Shown here in pieces: positions 21,044 through 32,082 of a stretch of 64,000 nucleotides of DNA (positions are counted from its first letter, which is position 1; each line of letters opens with the position of its first letter). The DNA is from Chalara sp. BL73. Taxonomy: Eukaryota; Ascomycota; Leotiomycetes; Helotiales. The DNA lies in the NCBI GenBank assembly GCA_918026815.1, contig CAKJVC010000030.1, positions 558,001 through 622,000 of the forward strand. Direction: 5' to 3'. Both the position numbers and the translations under genes were made by a program. The notes under the pieces were generated by a model, which was not told where the DNA came from, made no database searches, and saw only the letters and a list, made by a program, of their open reading frames with translations.

Positions 21044-22178
21044 TCCTCATGGATTCGAGGCCCCGTAAGAGGAGAGGAAGTTTCAGTAAACTTTACGTCG
21101 TCGAATCGACAGTATGTGTAGTTATTGTCGAGTTAAGAGTGGACGTTGAATTGAACCTGGTGGTTAAATGGACTTCAGCTGAACGCAGCCTCGCGGGAAT
21201 GGTGGCATCGTCGTGCATAGGTGCAAGCGCGCGCAAAGCCAGCCAACCGCTAGGCAGTTATTGCAGAAGCCCATGGCAGGAATTCATGGTGGCGCGGCGG
21301 CGGCGATAAAGGAGCGGATTCCCTATGAATACTAGAGCTGATAACCGTAGAGGTTGATCGTTCTGTTAGTGTTGGTATCACAGGGGGTTGTAGTATACTA
21401 CGGGTTCTGGGTTTTTGGTGATTTGTCTTAGTTGTTGTCTAAGGAGGAGGCTGGGGGAGCTTAAGGCCCCTCACCACGCTAGTGCCGCGGTGCCACGTGA
21501 TGCAACGTGCCCCACTCCCAACAGTTAGAGTTCGTCGCGATAGCTGAAAGAGAACGCAGCTGATTTTGGCAAACACCGTCCACTTTTTGTTTCCGCTTGA
21601 GGGGCTACGGTGCAACTCGGAGAATTTTCCGTAGCTGTAGCTCTAAGTTTTAAAGATGCTTAAAGAGGAAATAATGCAGTTCGGGGGTTACTCTGGTGTA
21701 ATAAAGAGGGGCATGTTGAAGCTTTAAATTTAGTGCTTATTAATATGCGCACACGAGCCTTGCTCACACTAGACAAAACGATGTCAAATAATTCGCACCT
21801 CAAACTCCCCCCCTGAAACGAAATGTGTCTGTCTCCTTTGGATAGAACCCACCCCAACTCTTTCATAAACTCTACCGTGTCCTCCCTCGAGTCACTGCGC
21901 AACGGCCAATACATAATGTTCTTGCTCATCTGTTTCTTGCCGTTTGCGTGCCCGTTTCCTCAGATGATGATGTTTATTTCCCTGAACTCTATCGTCGATT
22001 ATATCTGGCAAATATATACAGCCTGTACAACCAGGAGACAATGACCCTAGCTTGTATCAGAAAAAAAATCCTCAGCAAACTCCCTCGCCTCGCCTATGGA
22101 TTCACCTACGGATCATTTCCCAAACGGTTGAGAGCCTTATTGAATGCACGGGTCATCCCGTCGTACATGATGCTGCAA
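21044..22178. other. Upstream region of HET-HMG gene and spacer
   Basis: No gene is supported. The first few hundred bases are the presumed promoter of the minus-strand HET-HMG gene. The remaining frames are short and unrecognisable. Confidence 0.35.
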
Positions 22179-23594
22179 TCATTTAGTGGCTACGACACAT
22201 TCAATATAGAAGGCTCCGTTGGGTGTGTGTTCATTTTTTCCTTGCCTTCCCCCGTGTAGTCTTCGCAGCAGGAGCCGCACTACCTCTTCATGCCCTTTGT
22301 ATGCAGCGACTGATAGCGCTCCATCTATTGATACAAGATCATTACTAGTCCGCTCTAGCAGGAGCCGTACTATTGCTTTATGTCCTTGATGTGCCGCGAA
22401 TGTCAGAGCTGTCCAGCCAGGAAGGTCACCGGTCTCGTCTTGTTTGACGTCTTTCTGATCGAGGAGGAGCTCTACCACTGCCTCATGCCCGCTCCGTGCA
22501 GCAACTGTCAATGGTGTTAAACCATCGCATTGTTGGTTCGGATTGAAATTTTCCCGCTGCAATAGGAGCTGCACTATACCACTGTACCCGTTCAACGCCG
22601 ACCACCAGAGCAGCGTTTCGCCTCTTTTGTTCTTCGGATCTGTATCGACGCCATCTCTCTTCAGTAGTAGCTCGACCACAGCCGCGTGACCTAATAGTGC
22701 TGCGCACCATAGCGGTGTCTCGCCGCTTCCATCCGTGAGACTGGGGTTGACTTCATCCCTCTCCAACAGCAGACCCACTATGTCTTTGCGCCCGTGACAT
22801 GCTGCTATCATTAGCGGAGTACAGACATCCATATCATTGTTGCCGTTTGGGTCGACATCATCTCGCTCCAGCAGATGCCGTACTACACCCTCGTGCCCAT
22901 TTCGCGCTGCACACCACAATGGTGTGAGACCTTTGTCGTCTGTTGCGTTAGGGTTGATGTCGGACTGGCTAAGTAGTAGCTTCACCACTACCTCATGCCC
23001 GTTTTGCGCCGCCACGATCAGGGGTGTTAAGCCAAACATGCTCTTTAAGTTCGGATCAAGGTCTTCTCGTCCCAGAAGCGTCCGTATCGCCATCTCATCA
23101 CCCTCCTCTGCCGCCCACAACAGTAGCTTCCGACGTAGGGCGTTGGGATCGTCGATGCTATCTCGCCCCTGTAGTAAACGCACGGCAACATCGGCAAAAG
23201 GCGTGAGTTGTATTGCCAGATCTGGAGAATCCTGCCCATGTTGGATGCCTCTTATACGGTGCAGTGGCTGCTCTGTATAGCGTTGTGTGGTGGAGTCCGG
23301 AGGAAAGTTCAAGAAGTCGCTGATAGAATCGAACTCATCGGTCGTTGGCTGGCTGCTGAGTGAAGGACAAGCAAAATCAAAGATTTGGTAACCGAAATCC
23401 TCTTCACTCCAGTAGTAGTCGGCGTATATGTAAGAGGGAGACGAAGTAAGGGTATTGAAGGGGACAGTTGTACTTGAATTTCGATTAGAATGTATAGGGA
23501 GATCACTGTATCCACATTCCATGTTGAAACCAGTGGCTAGAGGTGTAGGATATAGCGGAGAACAAGTAGAAAGGAAGGGATGTCGTGAATCCAT
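22179..23594 (-). CDS. Ankyrin-repeat protein
   Basis: A single uninterrupted 471-codon frame runs from the ATG at 23594 to a stop at 22179. Residues 1-150 are Ser/Thr/Pro-rich and unassigned. From about residue 155 to 455 there are eight to nine ankyrin repeats of 33-36 residues, with the TPLxxAAxxGHxxVVxLLL core, for example GLTPLIVAAQNGHEVVVKLL and GETPLWCAALLGHAAVVELL. Between repeats there are R(D/E)DVDPN-like loops typical of fungal ankyrin arrays in accessory genes. A short Lys/Gly tail ends the protein. No effector or NLR domain is attached, so it may be a stand-alone scaffold or the separated C-terminal part of a larger receptor. The gene looks intact. Confidence 0.85.
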   Translation of the reverse strand: MDSRHPFLSTCSPLYPTPLATGFNMECGYSDLPIHSNRNSSTTVPFNTLTSSPSYIYADYYWSEEDFGYQIFDFACPSLSSQPTTDEFDSISDFLNFPPDSTTQRYTEQPLHRIRGIQHGQDSPDLAIQLTPFADVAVRLLQGRDSIDDPNALRRKLLLWAAEEGDEMAIRTLLGREDLDPNLKSMFGLTPLIVAAQNGHEVVVKLLLSQSDINPNATDDKGLTPLWCAARNGHEGVVRHLLERDDVDPNGNNDMDVCTPLMIAACHGRKDIVGLLLERDEVNPSLTDGSGETPLWCAALLGHAAVVELLLKRDGVDTDPKNKRGETLLWWSALNGYSGIVQLLLQRENFNPNQQCDGLTPLTVAARSGHEAVVELLLDQKDVKQDETGDLPGWTALTFAAHQGHKAIVRLLLERTSNDLVSIDGALSVAAYKGHEEVVRLLLRRLHGGRQGKNEHTPNGAFYIECVVATK

Positions 23595-24181
23595 GGCGAT
23601 TTTGCGGCTCTTTTGATCAACATTATTAGTTGAAATAGAAATGACGAATTATATACAATCGCATACCTATATTTCGTAGAGATGCGCTAGTGCGACAGTT
23701 GACTGGTCTGGCACACTATGGTCGAAGAGGATATATAATGTGAAGCAGTCTCAAAGTAGAACAAGGAGGTACTGGAGTATGAGACCGATACCAAGGGATG
23801 CGAATGGCCCATACTTTCAATAATGGCGAGCGGTTGCCCAGTGATTTCGAAAGTGAGAGCATGCGATTCATATGCTCCAAGTTTCTCTCCTATCCATCCA
23901 TAGATAAGAAGAAGAGGACCGACTACTTGAACATAGGAAGTGTTAGAGGACCAGGTAGCGACGCCCCCATGGTTTGCTTTTAGATGTCGACACCCCCATA
24001 ACATACTTGTCGTTGGTGTCTGATTTGCGTGAGAATAGATAAACAAAACGTATTTGCTGACGGATCATTGTACGCGCCTTACAGCGTATTGCGACTTTGA
24101 AAAGGACTCCTTGTTCCCAAGTACTTTGTACTTCATTTGAGATTGTCTACGGCGATACAAAGAACCATCCCGAGAGAATAA
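23595..24181. other. Upstream region of the ankyrin gene
   Basis: Presumed promoter of the ankyrin-repeat gene followed by a spacer up to the target site of the Harbinger-like element. No coding sequence is supported. Confidence 0.35.
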
Positions 24182-24889
24182 GGGCCTGTTCGGCAGCGGC
24201 CTGAGATTATTGCGATTATAGTGCTTTTCTAATAATCCTAATAATCCGGATTATTAGGATTATTCCTATGGATTATTGAGATTATTATGTTGCGTTCGGC
24301 GCGTGCCTGAGATTATTATTATGATGTAATTAGTGGTGGTTATCGCTGGCACCATGCCACCAAAAAGAGTCCGCAAAGCACCAGTAAGTGCTTCCGTAGG
24401 GCCGTACAGAAAGAGAGAAAAGTGCTCTTCCGCATACGTAAAACTTCATATATCCTTTTGTCGTTACCGCAGTTGAGTAGCTTTCGCATATAGTCCCCAC
24501 CTTTTACTCCAGTACTCCTCGGGAGCCTCGATTTACCCCGCTCTAGCTCCTTTTCTACCGCTCCAATGGCAATAATTGGAATAATATCCAACACGTCAAA
24601 GTCAAAGGAATCTATAGCGGTAGGCGCAGTGGTGTTCAGTAAGTGGTGATAGGTAGTAGTAGTAGAAATCACTTCGCAAAAATACCGACTACAAAGGGGG
24701 TGGGATAAGTGGGGTTACTAGCGCATAATCCGGATTACTGTGAATTGATAATCTGAAAAAACCTCTGTCTTCTATTTGTATGGTAGATTATCGCAAAGAT
24801 AATCTGGATTATTGCGATTATTGTGCTGCGTTCGGCGCGCGCCTGAGATTATCCCAGATTATTGGCTCAGGCCGCTGCCGAACAGGCCC
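24182..24889. mobile_element. PIF/Harbinger-type deletion derivative with TIRs and TAA target duplication
   Basis: A perfect 24-bp terminal inverted repeat beginning GGGCCTGTTCGGCAGC lies at 24182-24205 and in inverse at 24866-24889. TAA flanks it on both sides (24179-24181 and 24890-24892). A 3-bp TWA/TAA duplication and GGGCCTGTT ends are characteristic of PIF/Harbinger elements. Subterminal GCGTTCGGCGCG.GCCTGAGATTAT blocks are repeated directly at about 24294 and 24828, and AATAATCC motifs are dense near the ends. The 708-bp element retains only the start of a transposase, so it is non-autonomous. Confidence 0.9.
24340..24672 (-). pseudogene. Truncated Harbinger transposase N-terminus
   Basis: The frame inside the element reads a poorly conserved start and then YMRKLLNCGNDKRIYEVLRM and KSTFLSFCTALRK. 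This matches the segment preceding the DDE domain of fungal Harbinger transposases (LLxxGNxxRxxExLRMxKxxFxxLC). The frame ends with an unrelated tail at the internal deletion. No DDE residues remain, so it cannot catalyse transposition. Confidence 0.7.
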
Positions 24890-25041
24890 TAAGGCGGCCA
24901 AGAATCCCAAACTGCCAGCTGGATTCGTGGGGGAAATTTGGCGAAGGCAACGCTCACGTGGCGTTCTTGGCGGTCGAAAGAAACCAAACCCCGCCAAAGC
25001 TGCCGCACGTTATCTTCAGAATATTCCTCGCAACTCTAGAA

Positions 25042-25585
25042 ATGGACATCCCGAACATTGAGGTCATCACCCTCGGTGGGAAGAGGCTCTCCTTAACGGA
25101 AGATCTACGAGAAGCAGTGCGGTTTCTGGAAGAAGATGGATGCTTGGTGCTGAAAGGCGCAACAGATCTGTCTCCCGTCGAATCGATACTAGCAACTGAC
25201 AAACCTTCTTTGGACGCAGTTAAGAAGGAAATAGTATTGAATACTGTAGGTAAATTCTTTATTGAGGTTTTCACTATTATAGACTGACTGATATGGTTGT
25301 TAGGCAGTTAAAGCAATTATGTTTTCCGCCCGTGATGACGACTTCCGCATTACATCCTACCAAGCGTATAAGTTCGATACACAGGTCGGAGGAACAGGCC
25401 GTGATAGAGAATGGAAGGAGATGGCGGCACAATCTGCCCTCGTAGGCGTTAGCTGTACGCACTTGGGAGGCGATTCAACTGTCTCGTGGATCATCGAAGT
25501 CGATACAGGCTCTCGGGGCGAACCCACGGGGAAGACCATCAACGTGGAGGCTAACGGCCATGACATGTTACCTACCCAACCTTGA
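25042..25585 (+). CDS. Hypothetical two-exon protein next to the Harbinger insertion
   Basis: The ATG at 25042 begins MDIPNIEVITLGGKRLSLTE, followed by a DLREAVRFLEEDGCLVLKGA segment. A phase-0 intron at 25246-25303 (58 nt, GTAGGT, branch GACTGAC, TTAG) joins to AVKAIMFSARDDDFRITSYQ, and the stop is at 25583-25585. The spliced product is about 161 residues. The EEDGCLVLKGA element vaguely recalls the start of phytanoyl-CoA-dioxygenase-like folds, but the iron-binding HxD motif is not visible, so I leave it unassigned. A longer product through further exons cannot be excluded. The upstream TAA insertion site lies only 150 bp before the ATG, so the element may affect its promoter. Confidence 0.45.
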
Positions 25586-26280
25586 TTTCTATTCCTATCT
25601 AACTGCATCTCTAGTTTCATTTGTAGTCACTGGTTGACTCGATCCACTCCACGTCTGCAGTTGCAGCTTCCTGCCGAAGCATTCTCGATCGTCGTTTCAT
25701 ACATGTGGAAGGGGTATTCGGAGCGTGGAACGATGACTCTTGGTCTAGGGACAGAGATCCTAGAGCTGGCTGGCAACGAGTGTTCTCGTATTGGGGACTA
25801 CGTACTCTGGTTAAGGAAACCTACGTCTCAGTAAATCAGGAGTTTGGTCGTTTGGCGTGGAAGTGGGGGTGTTGCAATCGCAATATCGTATAGTAGTTTA
25901 TATGTGCTAAGGAAGGGTCAGTCTCATAGTAGCGAATATTGAATTTGACTGTGCTAAAAGTATCTAGTCCTCCTACGTCACGGTACTGGCCGAGCCCAAT
26001 ATCGAAATACCAATAAATTTCCCGAGCCGAATCTACCTTACTTTGGCGTTCCCTCATAGCCCCTGTGTGAATATCAAAGAGAAGTCCCCAGGAACCACAT
26101 CGACAAAGGGTAAACAACCATGCGTAAGTCCTATCTGGCTGTTGCCGTTGTTGTCAAGATGTGAATAACTTTGATAATCGAAAGGGGTTGCGTTGAAAAC
26201 CGTACGATAGATGGGTACCGCGGGAGGAATAGATCCTGTGCGGATCCCGCCGTCGACGTCTAATTGCGGCTCCTCTCACG
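25586..26280. other. Spacer upstream of the 26-kb HET gene
   Basis: Several short frames exist on both strands but none is recognisable. It may contain distal exons of the preceding hypothetical gene or the missing 5' end of the following HET gene. Confidence 0.35.
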
Positions 26281-28138
26281 CTGGTCCGGCCCTACTGGCA
26301 GCTCCTCAAAGTCCCATACTGGCAGTGGGTGAGGACATTTAATGAGGGCTGCAGAGGCACGCATACTTTCATTCGGTTAGGCCAGCCCGAATTTGAATAC
26401 AAGCCCTTGGAGCCTGGGTTCATTCGCGTTCTGGACGTGCTGCCCACGAGTAGGACATCGAATAGCCCAATCAGGACTAAGCTGAGGCACATTCGGCTCG
26501 AAGACGCAAAGTACGACGCCATATCATACACCTGGGGGCATCCGGCTCAGATACGGGGAATCCTGATTTCCGGAAAGTGGTTCCCTCTCACTGAGAACGC
26601 CTTTGAAGTCATCACAGACCGTGCTTTTCCCCTTGGCACGAGGACAATCTGGATCGATTGCATCTGTATCAACCAAAGGGACGACCATGAGAAGGCTCGA
26701 CAGGTCTCATTGATGAGTGAAATCTATCGCCGAGCGAACCGCACCATCATCTGGCTCGGGAACTTTCCGGACGCTATGCCAGCGTTTTCGCTTATAGAGG
26801 ACATCGCGCGGAGAGTCCCACAGAGGGGTGTGGTTCCGTTTTTGGGCCGCCAAACTGGACTCAGTGACAAGTTTTGGGGATGGCTTTTCGAGCGGTGCGA
26901 TCGACGAGATCCGCGGTTCGAAGTGTTTTGCCCGCCTGTTAGGTCATCCCTACTTTCGCCGCGTCTGGATCATCCAGGAGGTCACGTTTTCCCGACAGAT
27001 TCACATCCGCGGCGGGACGTGCTGGATCGACTGGGCGACGTTTGAATGGGCCGTATTTCTGCTTCTGAGGCCGCAATACCGCCGCTTGGTCGGCAAGGAC
27101 ATAATCTTCATGCAAGTCGAAAACCCCGCGGTTATGACTCAGATCGAGACGCTCGTTTCCTTGAGAAATAAAATCTTGGACAGTGTGCCAGCGGATCGGC
27201 TCCCTCTTAGCTCGCTGCTCTCTGAAGGGTTTGTGGCGCAAGCGTCGGATGAGCGAGAATATGTGTATGGGATTCTGAGCCTGTCGAGGGCGGCAGATGA
27301 CCCAGCGATGGCGCCAGACTACACCGTCGACACTGCCGAAGTGTCCGGGAAAACCGCGAGGTATCTGCTGGCAACCTCGGATCTTGAAGAGGTCCTGTAC
27401 AGTGCCGGAATTGGGTATCGCAGAGCCATCTACGGGATTCCCTCCTGGATTACCGACTGGTCTTGCTGGCCCCAAGTCAACAGACTGCGGAAGAAAGGCG
27501 TGGCAACCTATAACGCGTCCAATGGCAGGCCACTCGAGATCCACGATCACAACGACGACACAATCACTCTCCGTGGAAACTGTTTCGATCGAATATTAAC
27601 CCTCTGCTCTCGAGAAATCCCTGCGGACAATGTAAACATGCAGACCCCAGAAGCGGAAGCTCTTTTGCTTCGTTGGGCGTTTCAAGAGGTTGAAGCGCAG
27701 GAAATGCTCAAGCGACTGCCACCATACTACCCTTGGCGTGGACAATCTCGAGAAGAGGCGTTCTGGATGGCGAAGATTGGCGACAGATATCTCCAGCCGC
27801 AGAAGGCGGGCATTGGGCTCTTTGAGGCCAAACGAACGGCTGAAAGCGATGAGCGGGCTGTTTATGAAAGGCCTGCACCTCTCGGGAGATGGAGGCTCGG
27901 AATTATGCTGATGGAATGCCTTCCCACTTTAATGATCGATTTGGGCTTGACAGAAGAAGTATGCATCAACGCGCAAGGGGAGTACAACCTACCATTTTGC
28001 CGCTCGCGAGTGATCCAACTCAAGAACAGCCTGCCCCAGGAGACTGTTCAAAATATGCTGGTCGCACTAAGCAATCTTACCGACTACTTTGAGGGAATGG
28101 CCTTGTCTGCCGGTGGAAGAAGCTTTGCAATCAAGCTT
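26281..28138 (+). pseudogene. HET-domain protein, frameshifted and cut by a LINE
   Basis: All HET landmarks are present: DAISYTWGHPAQIRGI, RTIWIDCICINQRDDHEKA, IYRRANRTIIWLGN, YFRRVWIIQEV and EREYVYGILSLSR. A run of four T at 26926-26929 has one base too many. With three T the frame continues FEVFARLLGHPYFRRVW, whereas as written the N-terminal and C-terminal parts are in different frames. The C-terminal region runs to GGRSFAIKLA, where LINE sequence replaces the end near 28138. No in-frame ATG precedes the conserved part (the listed opening codon is GTG), so the true start is missing or in an unseen exon. The HET class (DAISYTWG / WIDCICINQ) differs from the HNWD-like type at 3 and 20 kb. 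Confidence 0.8.
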
Positions 28139-29300
28139 GCTCCCGAGGGGAACGAAGACGTGGCAACGGGGGAATCATGAGTCAACAATTGATCTGGTAC
28201 TGGCTTCCGAGGAATTAGCAACATCAGTGGTGAAGTGTACAGTCCACACGACCGAGCATGGATCCGACCACAGAGCAATTCAGACGACGTTCGACGTCGC
28301 GGCTCCAGAACGAGCTGTTGAAACAAGGCTGCTTTTCAAAAATGCGCCGTGGACCGACATAAAAGGCAGGATTACTACCAATCTTCGCTTCGTTCCATTT
28401 GGTGGCAGTGTACAGCAACAGACAGATAGGTTGATGACAGCGGTGCTGGAGGCAGTCCACGCACTCACCCCAAGAGCGAAGCCTTCACCATACGCGAAGA
28501 GATGGTGGACAACAGACCTCACGCAGCTGCGGCGAGTCTACACGTACTGGAGGAACCAGGCCAGAACCCAACGGCGGATGGGTCGCATGTTTCCCGAACT
28601 AGAACAGCAAGCGAATGAAGCGGCTAAGGAATACCACGATGCCGTCCGGAGACAGAAAAAGGCGCACTGGGAGGACTTCCTCGCAGATGACACAAACATC
28701 TGGCAAGCGGCAAAGTACTTGGATCCTTGTGGTAGCTCAGCATTTGACAAGATACCGCCGCTGACAAAAAGAGACGGATCCACCACGAAAAACAAAACTG
28801 AACAAGCAGAGGAACTGCTGTCGGTGTTCTTTCCCCCACTACCAGAGAGGATAGAAGATGAAGGACCACGACCGCAGCGAACCGCAGTGTCGATGCCTCC
28901 CTTGACCATGGAAGAAGTCGAACGGAGGATTTTTGCGGCGAAGTCGTGGAAGGCGCCAGGAGAGGATGGGTTACCAGCCATGGTATGGAAGCAGGTATGG
29001 CCAGTGGTCAAAGACAGGGTGTTGCTCCTCTTTCAGACGTCGTTGGACGAAGGGGAACTCCCTACACAATGGAGAAATGCCAAGATCATACCGCTGAAAA
29101 AGCCAAACAAAGATGATTACACGGTCGCAAATTCATGGAGGCCGATCTCGCTGCTCTCCACACTAGGAAAGACACTAGAATCGGTGATTGCTGAAAGAAT
29201 ATCGCATGCAGTAGAGACTTTTGGTCTTCTCCCTACGAATCACTTCGGGGCTAGAAAGAAGCGCTCTGCTGATGGCCTTGCTAGCCCACCTACAAACATT
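28139..29300 (+). mobile_element. Tad1-like LINE fragment: endonuclease end and start of reverse transcriptase
   Basis: The frame begins abruptly at LLPRGTKTWQRGNHESTIDL and reaches the endonuclease SDHR motif (EHGSDHRAI). A linker follows, and then the RT opening KSWKAPGEDGLPAMVWKQVW, PLKKPNKDDYTVANSWRPIS and STLGKTLESVIAERIS. It stops being LINE-like after HFGARKKRSAD near 29275, before the YxDD box. Both ends are truncated and the body sits directly in the 3' part of a HET gene. The frame has no stop codon, so the fragment is fairly young. Confidence 0.85.
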
Positions 29301-29740
29301 AACCGCTGTACCTTCGAAGGCTTTTTTCTGCCTTGAGAGTGTGCTGCCCGTTGGTTCTGAGGTCATGAAACATCCTGAATCATTTAGAGCCAATGAACAT
29401 GCATGTGCTACCATATGCACAAGGTGAGTCACTACCTTGGTAGCAGTATTTCAAAAGAAGCCGGTCCATTGGCAAGTGGTAAACGGCTACGCGCAGAAAC
29501 CAACCGGCTGAAAGGGGGCTGGTGATGAGACAGCCTGTTGTTCTGCCCACTTCCATCTTTGCCTCGTCTGCCTTTTTCGTGTTTCGCTTCAGTTCGCCAT
29601 ACATCTCAGCCTCGTCCGGCTCCCAGTATCAAGAGACACGCATCCTCGCAATATCCCAACTTCGATTTCTTGTCGACCGTAACTGAGTTACAAGCTTTTT
29701 CTAAGCTGGATTCCATCCTTTTCTAACTTCGACAAACATC
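29301..29740. promoter_or_regulatory. Upstream region of the pseudokinase-Est1 gene
   Basis: No coding sequence is visible. The last 150 bases are C/T-rich on the plus strand (for example TCCATCTTTGCCTCGTC), as is common just upstream of fungal start codons. No discrete element can be named. Confidence 0.35.
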
Positions 29741-32082
29741 ATGACGTCCTTTCCTATCCCAAAGGTGCTAGATTCTCCGTCTGGGGATAAATACCGTGTC
29801 CTTCGCCGTTGCGGTGGCTCGGTGTTCCTCGCACTCAACATAACCTATGGCGACGATGGCGAAGACGCCAGAGCCTGGAAAGATGGTAAAGGTACTGGAC
29901 TGGTTGCTGTCAAGTTCGAGCCTAAACATGTCGAGCGTCATCGGCTCCGCGATAGGGCCCACGCTTACAATTCCCTGGCTGGCGGTCCTGGCATCCCCTT
30001 TGTCCACTGCAGCGGAACCACGGAACACTACAAATATATTATTCTGGATCTCCTCGGACCTTCCCTGGAGGATATGTTCAAATTTTGTGATCGAAAGTTC
30101 ACCCTGAAGACGATCCTCCTCATCGCCGATCAAGCCCTTTCCCGGATTGGGTATATACATTCCCAGTCCTGTGCCCATCGGGATGTCAAGGCCGAGAACT
30201 TGGTCATGGGCTTAGGCACGTTCAGTAATCTGCTGCATCTCATCAACATTGGTTCCGCCAAGTGCCCAGACGCACATTTGAACGCCGGTAATGTGCCATC
30301 CAAACCCCTACCATCCGTCAGTGCTGACTTGTCACAGATGCAGCATTTCGCGATGATTTAACCTCGCTTGGATACGTACTTCTCCACTTCGCCTGGCCTG
30401 AGCTCTCCTGGGAGGATCTGAAATCCAAACCTACCGAATATCTTTGTCATCGCCTGCCCAAAGAATTTGCCACTTATTTCAACTGTATTCGTAACCTTCG
30501 TTCCGATGAAACGCCATGCTGCTCTTCTCTCCGGAAGATCTTCGATGATCTCTTTCGCCGTATGCGCTTCAAGAAGGACTACGTTTTCGATTGGACTATA
30601 CGCAAGTACCAGAAGTTGGCTGAGAAAGCCAAGGCCATTGCAAAACCTGAACCTCCTACATCAGGAGAGGATTCTTCGGATGTTGAGGACAAATTTCCCA
30701 ATTCGGAGGACGATGACACTACAGATATAGAGGACGAATTTTCTGATTTTGGGGATGAATCTGCCATTCGAGAAGTGACGCCAAGCACCGACATTGGTCC
30801 GCAGAATACTTGCGACATTGCACCTCAACTAGAATCGCGACCTCTCTCTCACGATCAACTGGTGGCTGAAGTGACAGGCATATATGCAGGACTATTCATG
30901 GTCGAGAATAAATGCATCGAGGTCGACAAAAAGCACGGTAAACCAAGACAAGCGAATTCGGGAGGTCATCCAAAACTATCCGGTTGTCAATGTCTGGCCT
31001 TGATCGACCTGCATCGTACCCAACTCTCTGAGATTCATTGTATCATCATAGCATCTCAGAATCCTGCTGGGAACCCCTCTTTGCATGAATTCGCATCGCA
31101 ACGAAAGTTGCCTACTAGAATGTTTCGTCATGGTATTCAACCATTGCTGGACCTTCTCCGGGATCATTTTCCAGAATCGCGTTCCAATTTTCTATCTTTT
31201 CTCCGTCTTTCATATTCGGTAGCGGCTTTGTTTTACGAGACAGCTCCCAAACTTAAGGCTACATGGATTGAATGCCTTTACGAACTCGCCCGGGTTTTCA
31301 AGGATGTCGACACTGAAGGTGGAGCGATTTGGGAAAAGCAGATTCAGTATTGGGAAGCTCTACGCGATCCGGCTGTAATGGGCATTCTTCAAGCCGACTT
31401 ATGTGATGTTATGTTGCCCGACGCATTCCCGGTCTCCACTGCTAAGCCTTGTCGTATTGGAAGTGACCAGAGTCATTTGCAAGAAAAGGATGTCGTTTCG
31501 CACTATCTTTCTGAGAAGTCGTTGAAATTGTCTATGCGTCAATTCACCCAAAAATCGTCTGATAAATTGGGTCACTCGCCAGTTGCGACTTGTCGAGATA
31601 TGTTCTTTGTTGCAGTTGCGTCCTTCATTAGTTCGTCCTATATACTTCGACATGAAGCCCAAGTAAGTAGGCTTTTCAGCAATCAATATGGATGCTTTGG
31701 CTAATACATTGGTAAGGACATCACTTGGTGGGGTTCTGGGCTTCAAGCTCGGTCTTTCGATTCTATCTATTCCGATTTTATTCCGGACTTCTCTCCTGTT
31801 TTATTCCTCGGTTCATGTCTTGCATTTGTTTGCACGCTTGCATCTTTTCATCGTCGCTCCCGACTCGACAGGTATCAGACGTATATATTAATTCTCGCCA
31901 GTATTGCGGGAATTGCCATAGGGTATGGATTAGGTATCGATGTTAAGCTTATCATTTTTGGACTGATCCCATGGGCCTTGTGGCTTGGTATGATCCTTAC
32001 CACTGTTGGACATTGGGTCAGCAGGCGATACTGGTGGAAAACACGTTGCGTCAGGACTGAGCTTGGAGGAGATGCTGTCTAG
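29741..32082 (+). CDS. CK1-like pseudokinase fused to an Est1-type domain and C-terminal membrane segments
   Basis: Three exons, 29741-30287, 30338-31662 and 31717-32082, splice in phase through introns of 50 and 54 nt (GTAATG..CTGAC..CACAG; GTAAGT..CTAAT..TAAG) to a 745-residue protein. Residues 1-285 are CK1-like: YRVLRRCGGSVFLAL, a VAVK Lys (about K58), AHRDVKAENLVMG (HRD about 146-148), RDDLTSLGYVLLHF and DYVFDWTIRKYQKL. The DFG motif is replaced by NIG (about 169-171), predicting loss of Mg2+ binding. An acidic linker (about 275-320) follows. An Est1-type DNA/RNA-binding region (about 350-600) has HDQLVAEVTGIYAGLFMVE, ALIDLHRTQLSEIHC and SYSVAALFYETAPKLKATW. Exon 3 encodes a hydrophobic tail with probable membrane segments (PVLFLGSCLAFVCTLASF; IIFGLIPWALWLGMIL) and a basic end. 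No stop interrupts it. CK1 and Est1-type proteins normally act separately, so function is unknown. Confidence 0.85.

Noticed and set aside
22483..23280. Repeat array read as a satellite or CRISPR-like array
   Set aside because: The ~100-bp periodicity is explained by ankyrin repeats in the protein; there are no constant repeats with variable spacers, and the organism is a fungus.
23687..24046. 119-codon minus-strand frame upstream of the ankyrin gene
   Set aside because: No domain, and it overlaps probable promoter sequence.
25042..25585. Firm call as a phytanoyl-CoA dioxygenase
   Set aside because: Only one short segment is reminiscent of that family and no metal-binding motif is visible.
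26939..27550. 203-codon minus-strand frame
   Set aside because: It is the antisense shadow of the HET C-terminal region, which carries the recognised motifs.
28538..29011. 157-codon minus-strand frame
   Set aside because: Antisense shadow of the LINE endonuclease/RT coding sequence.
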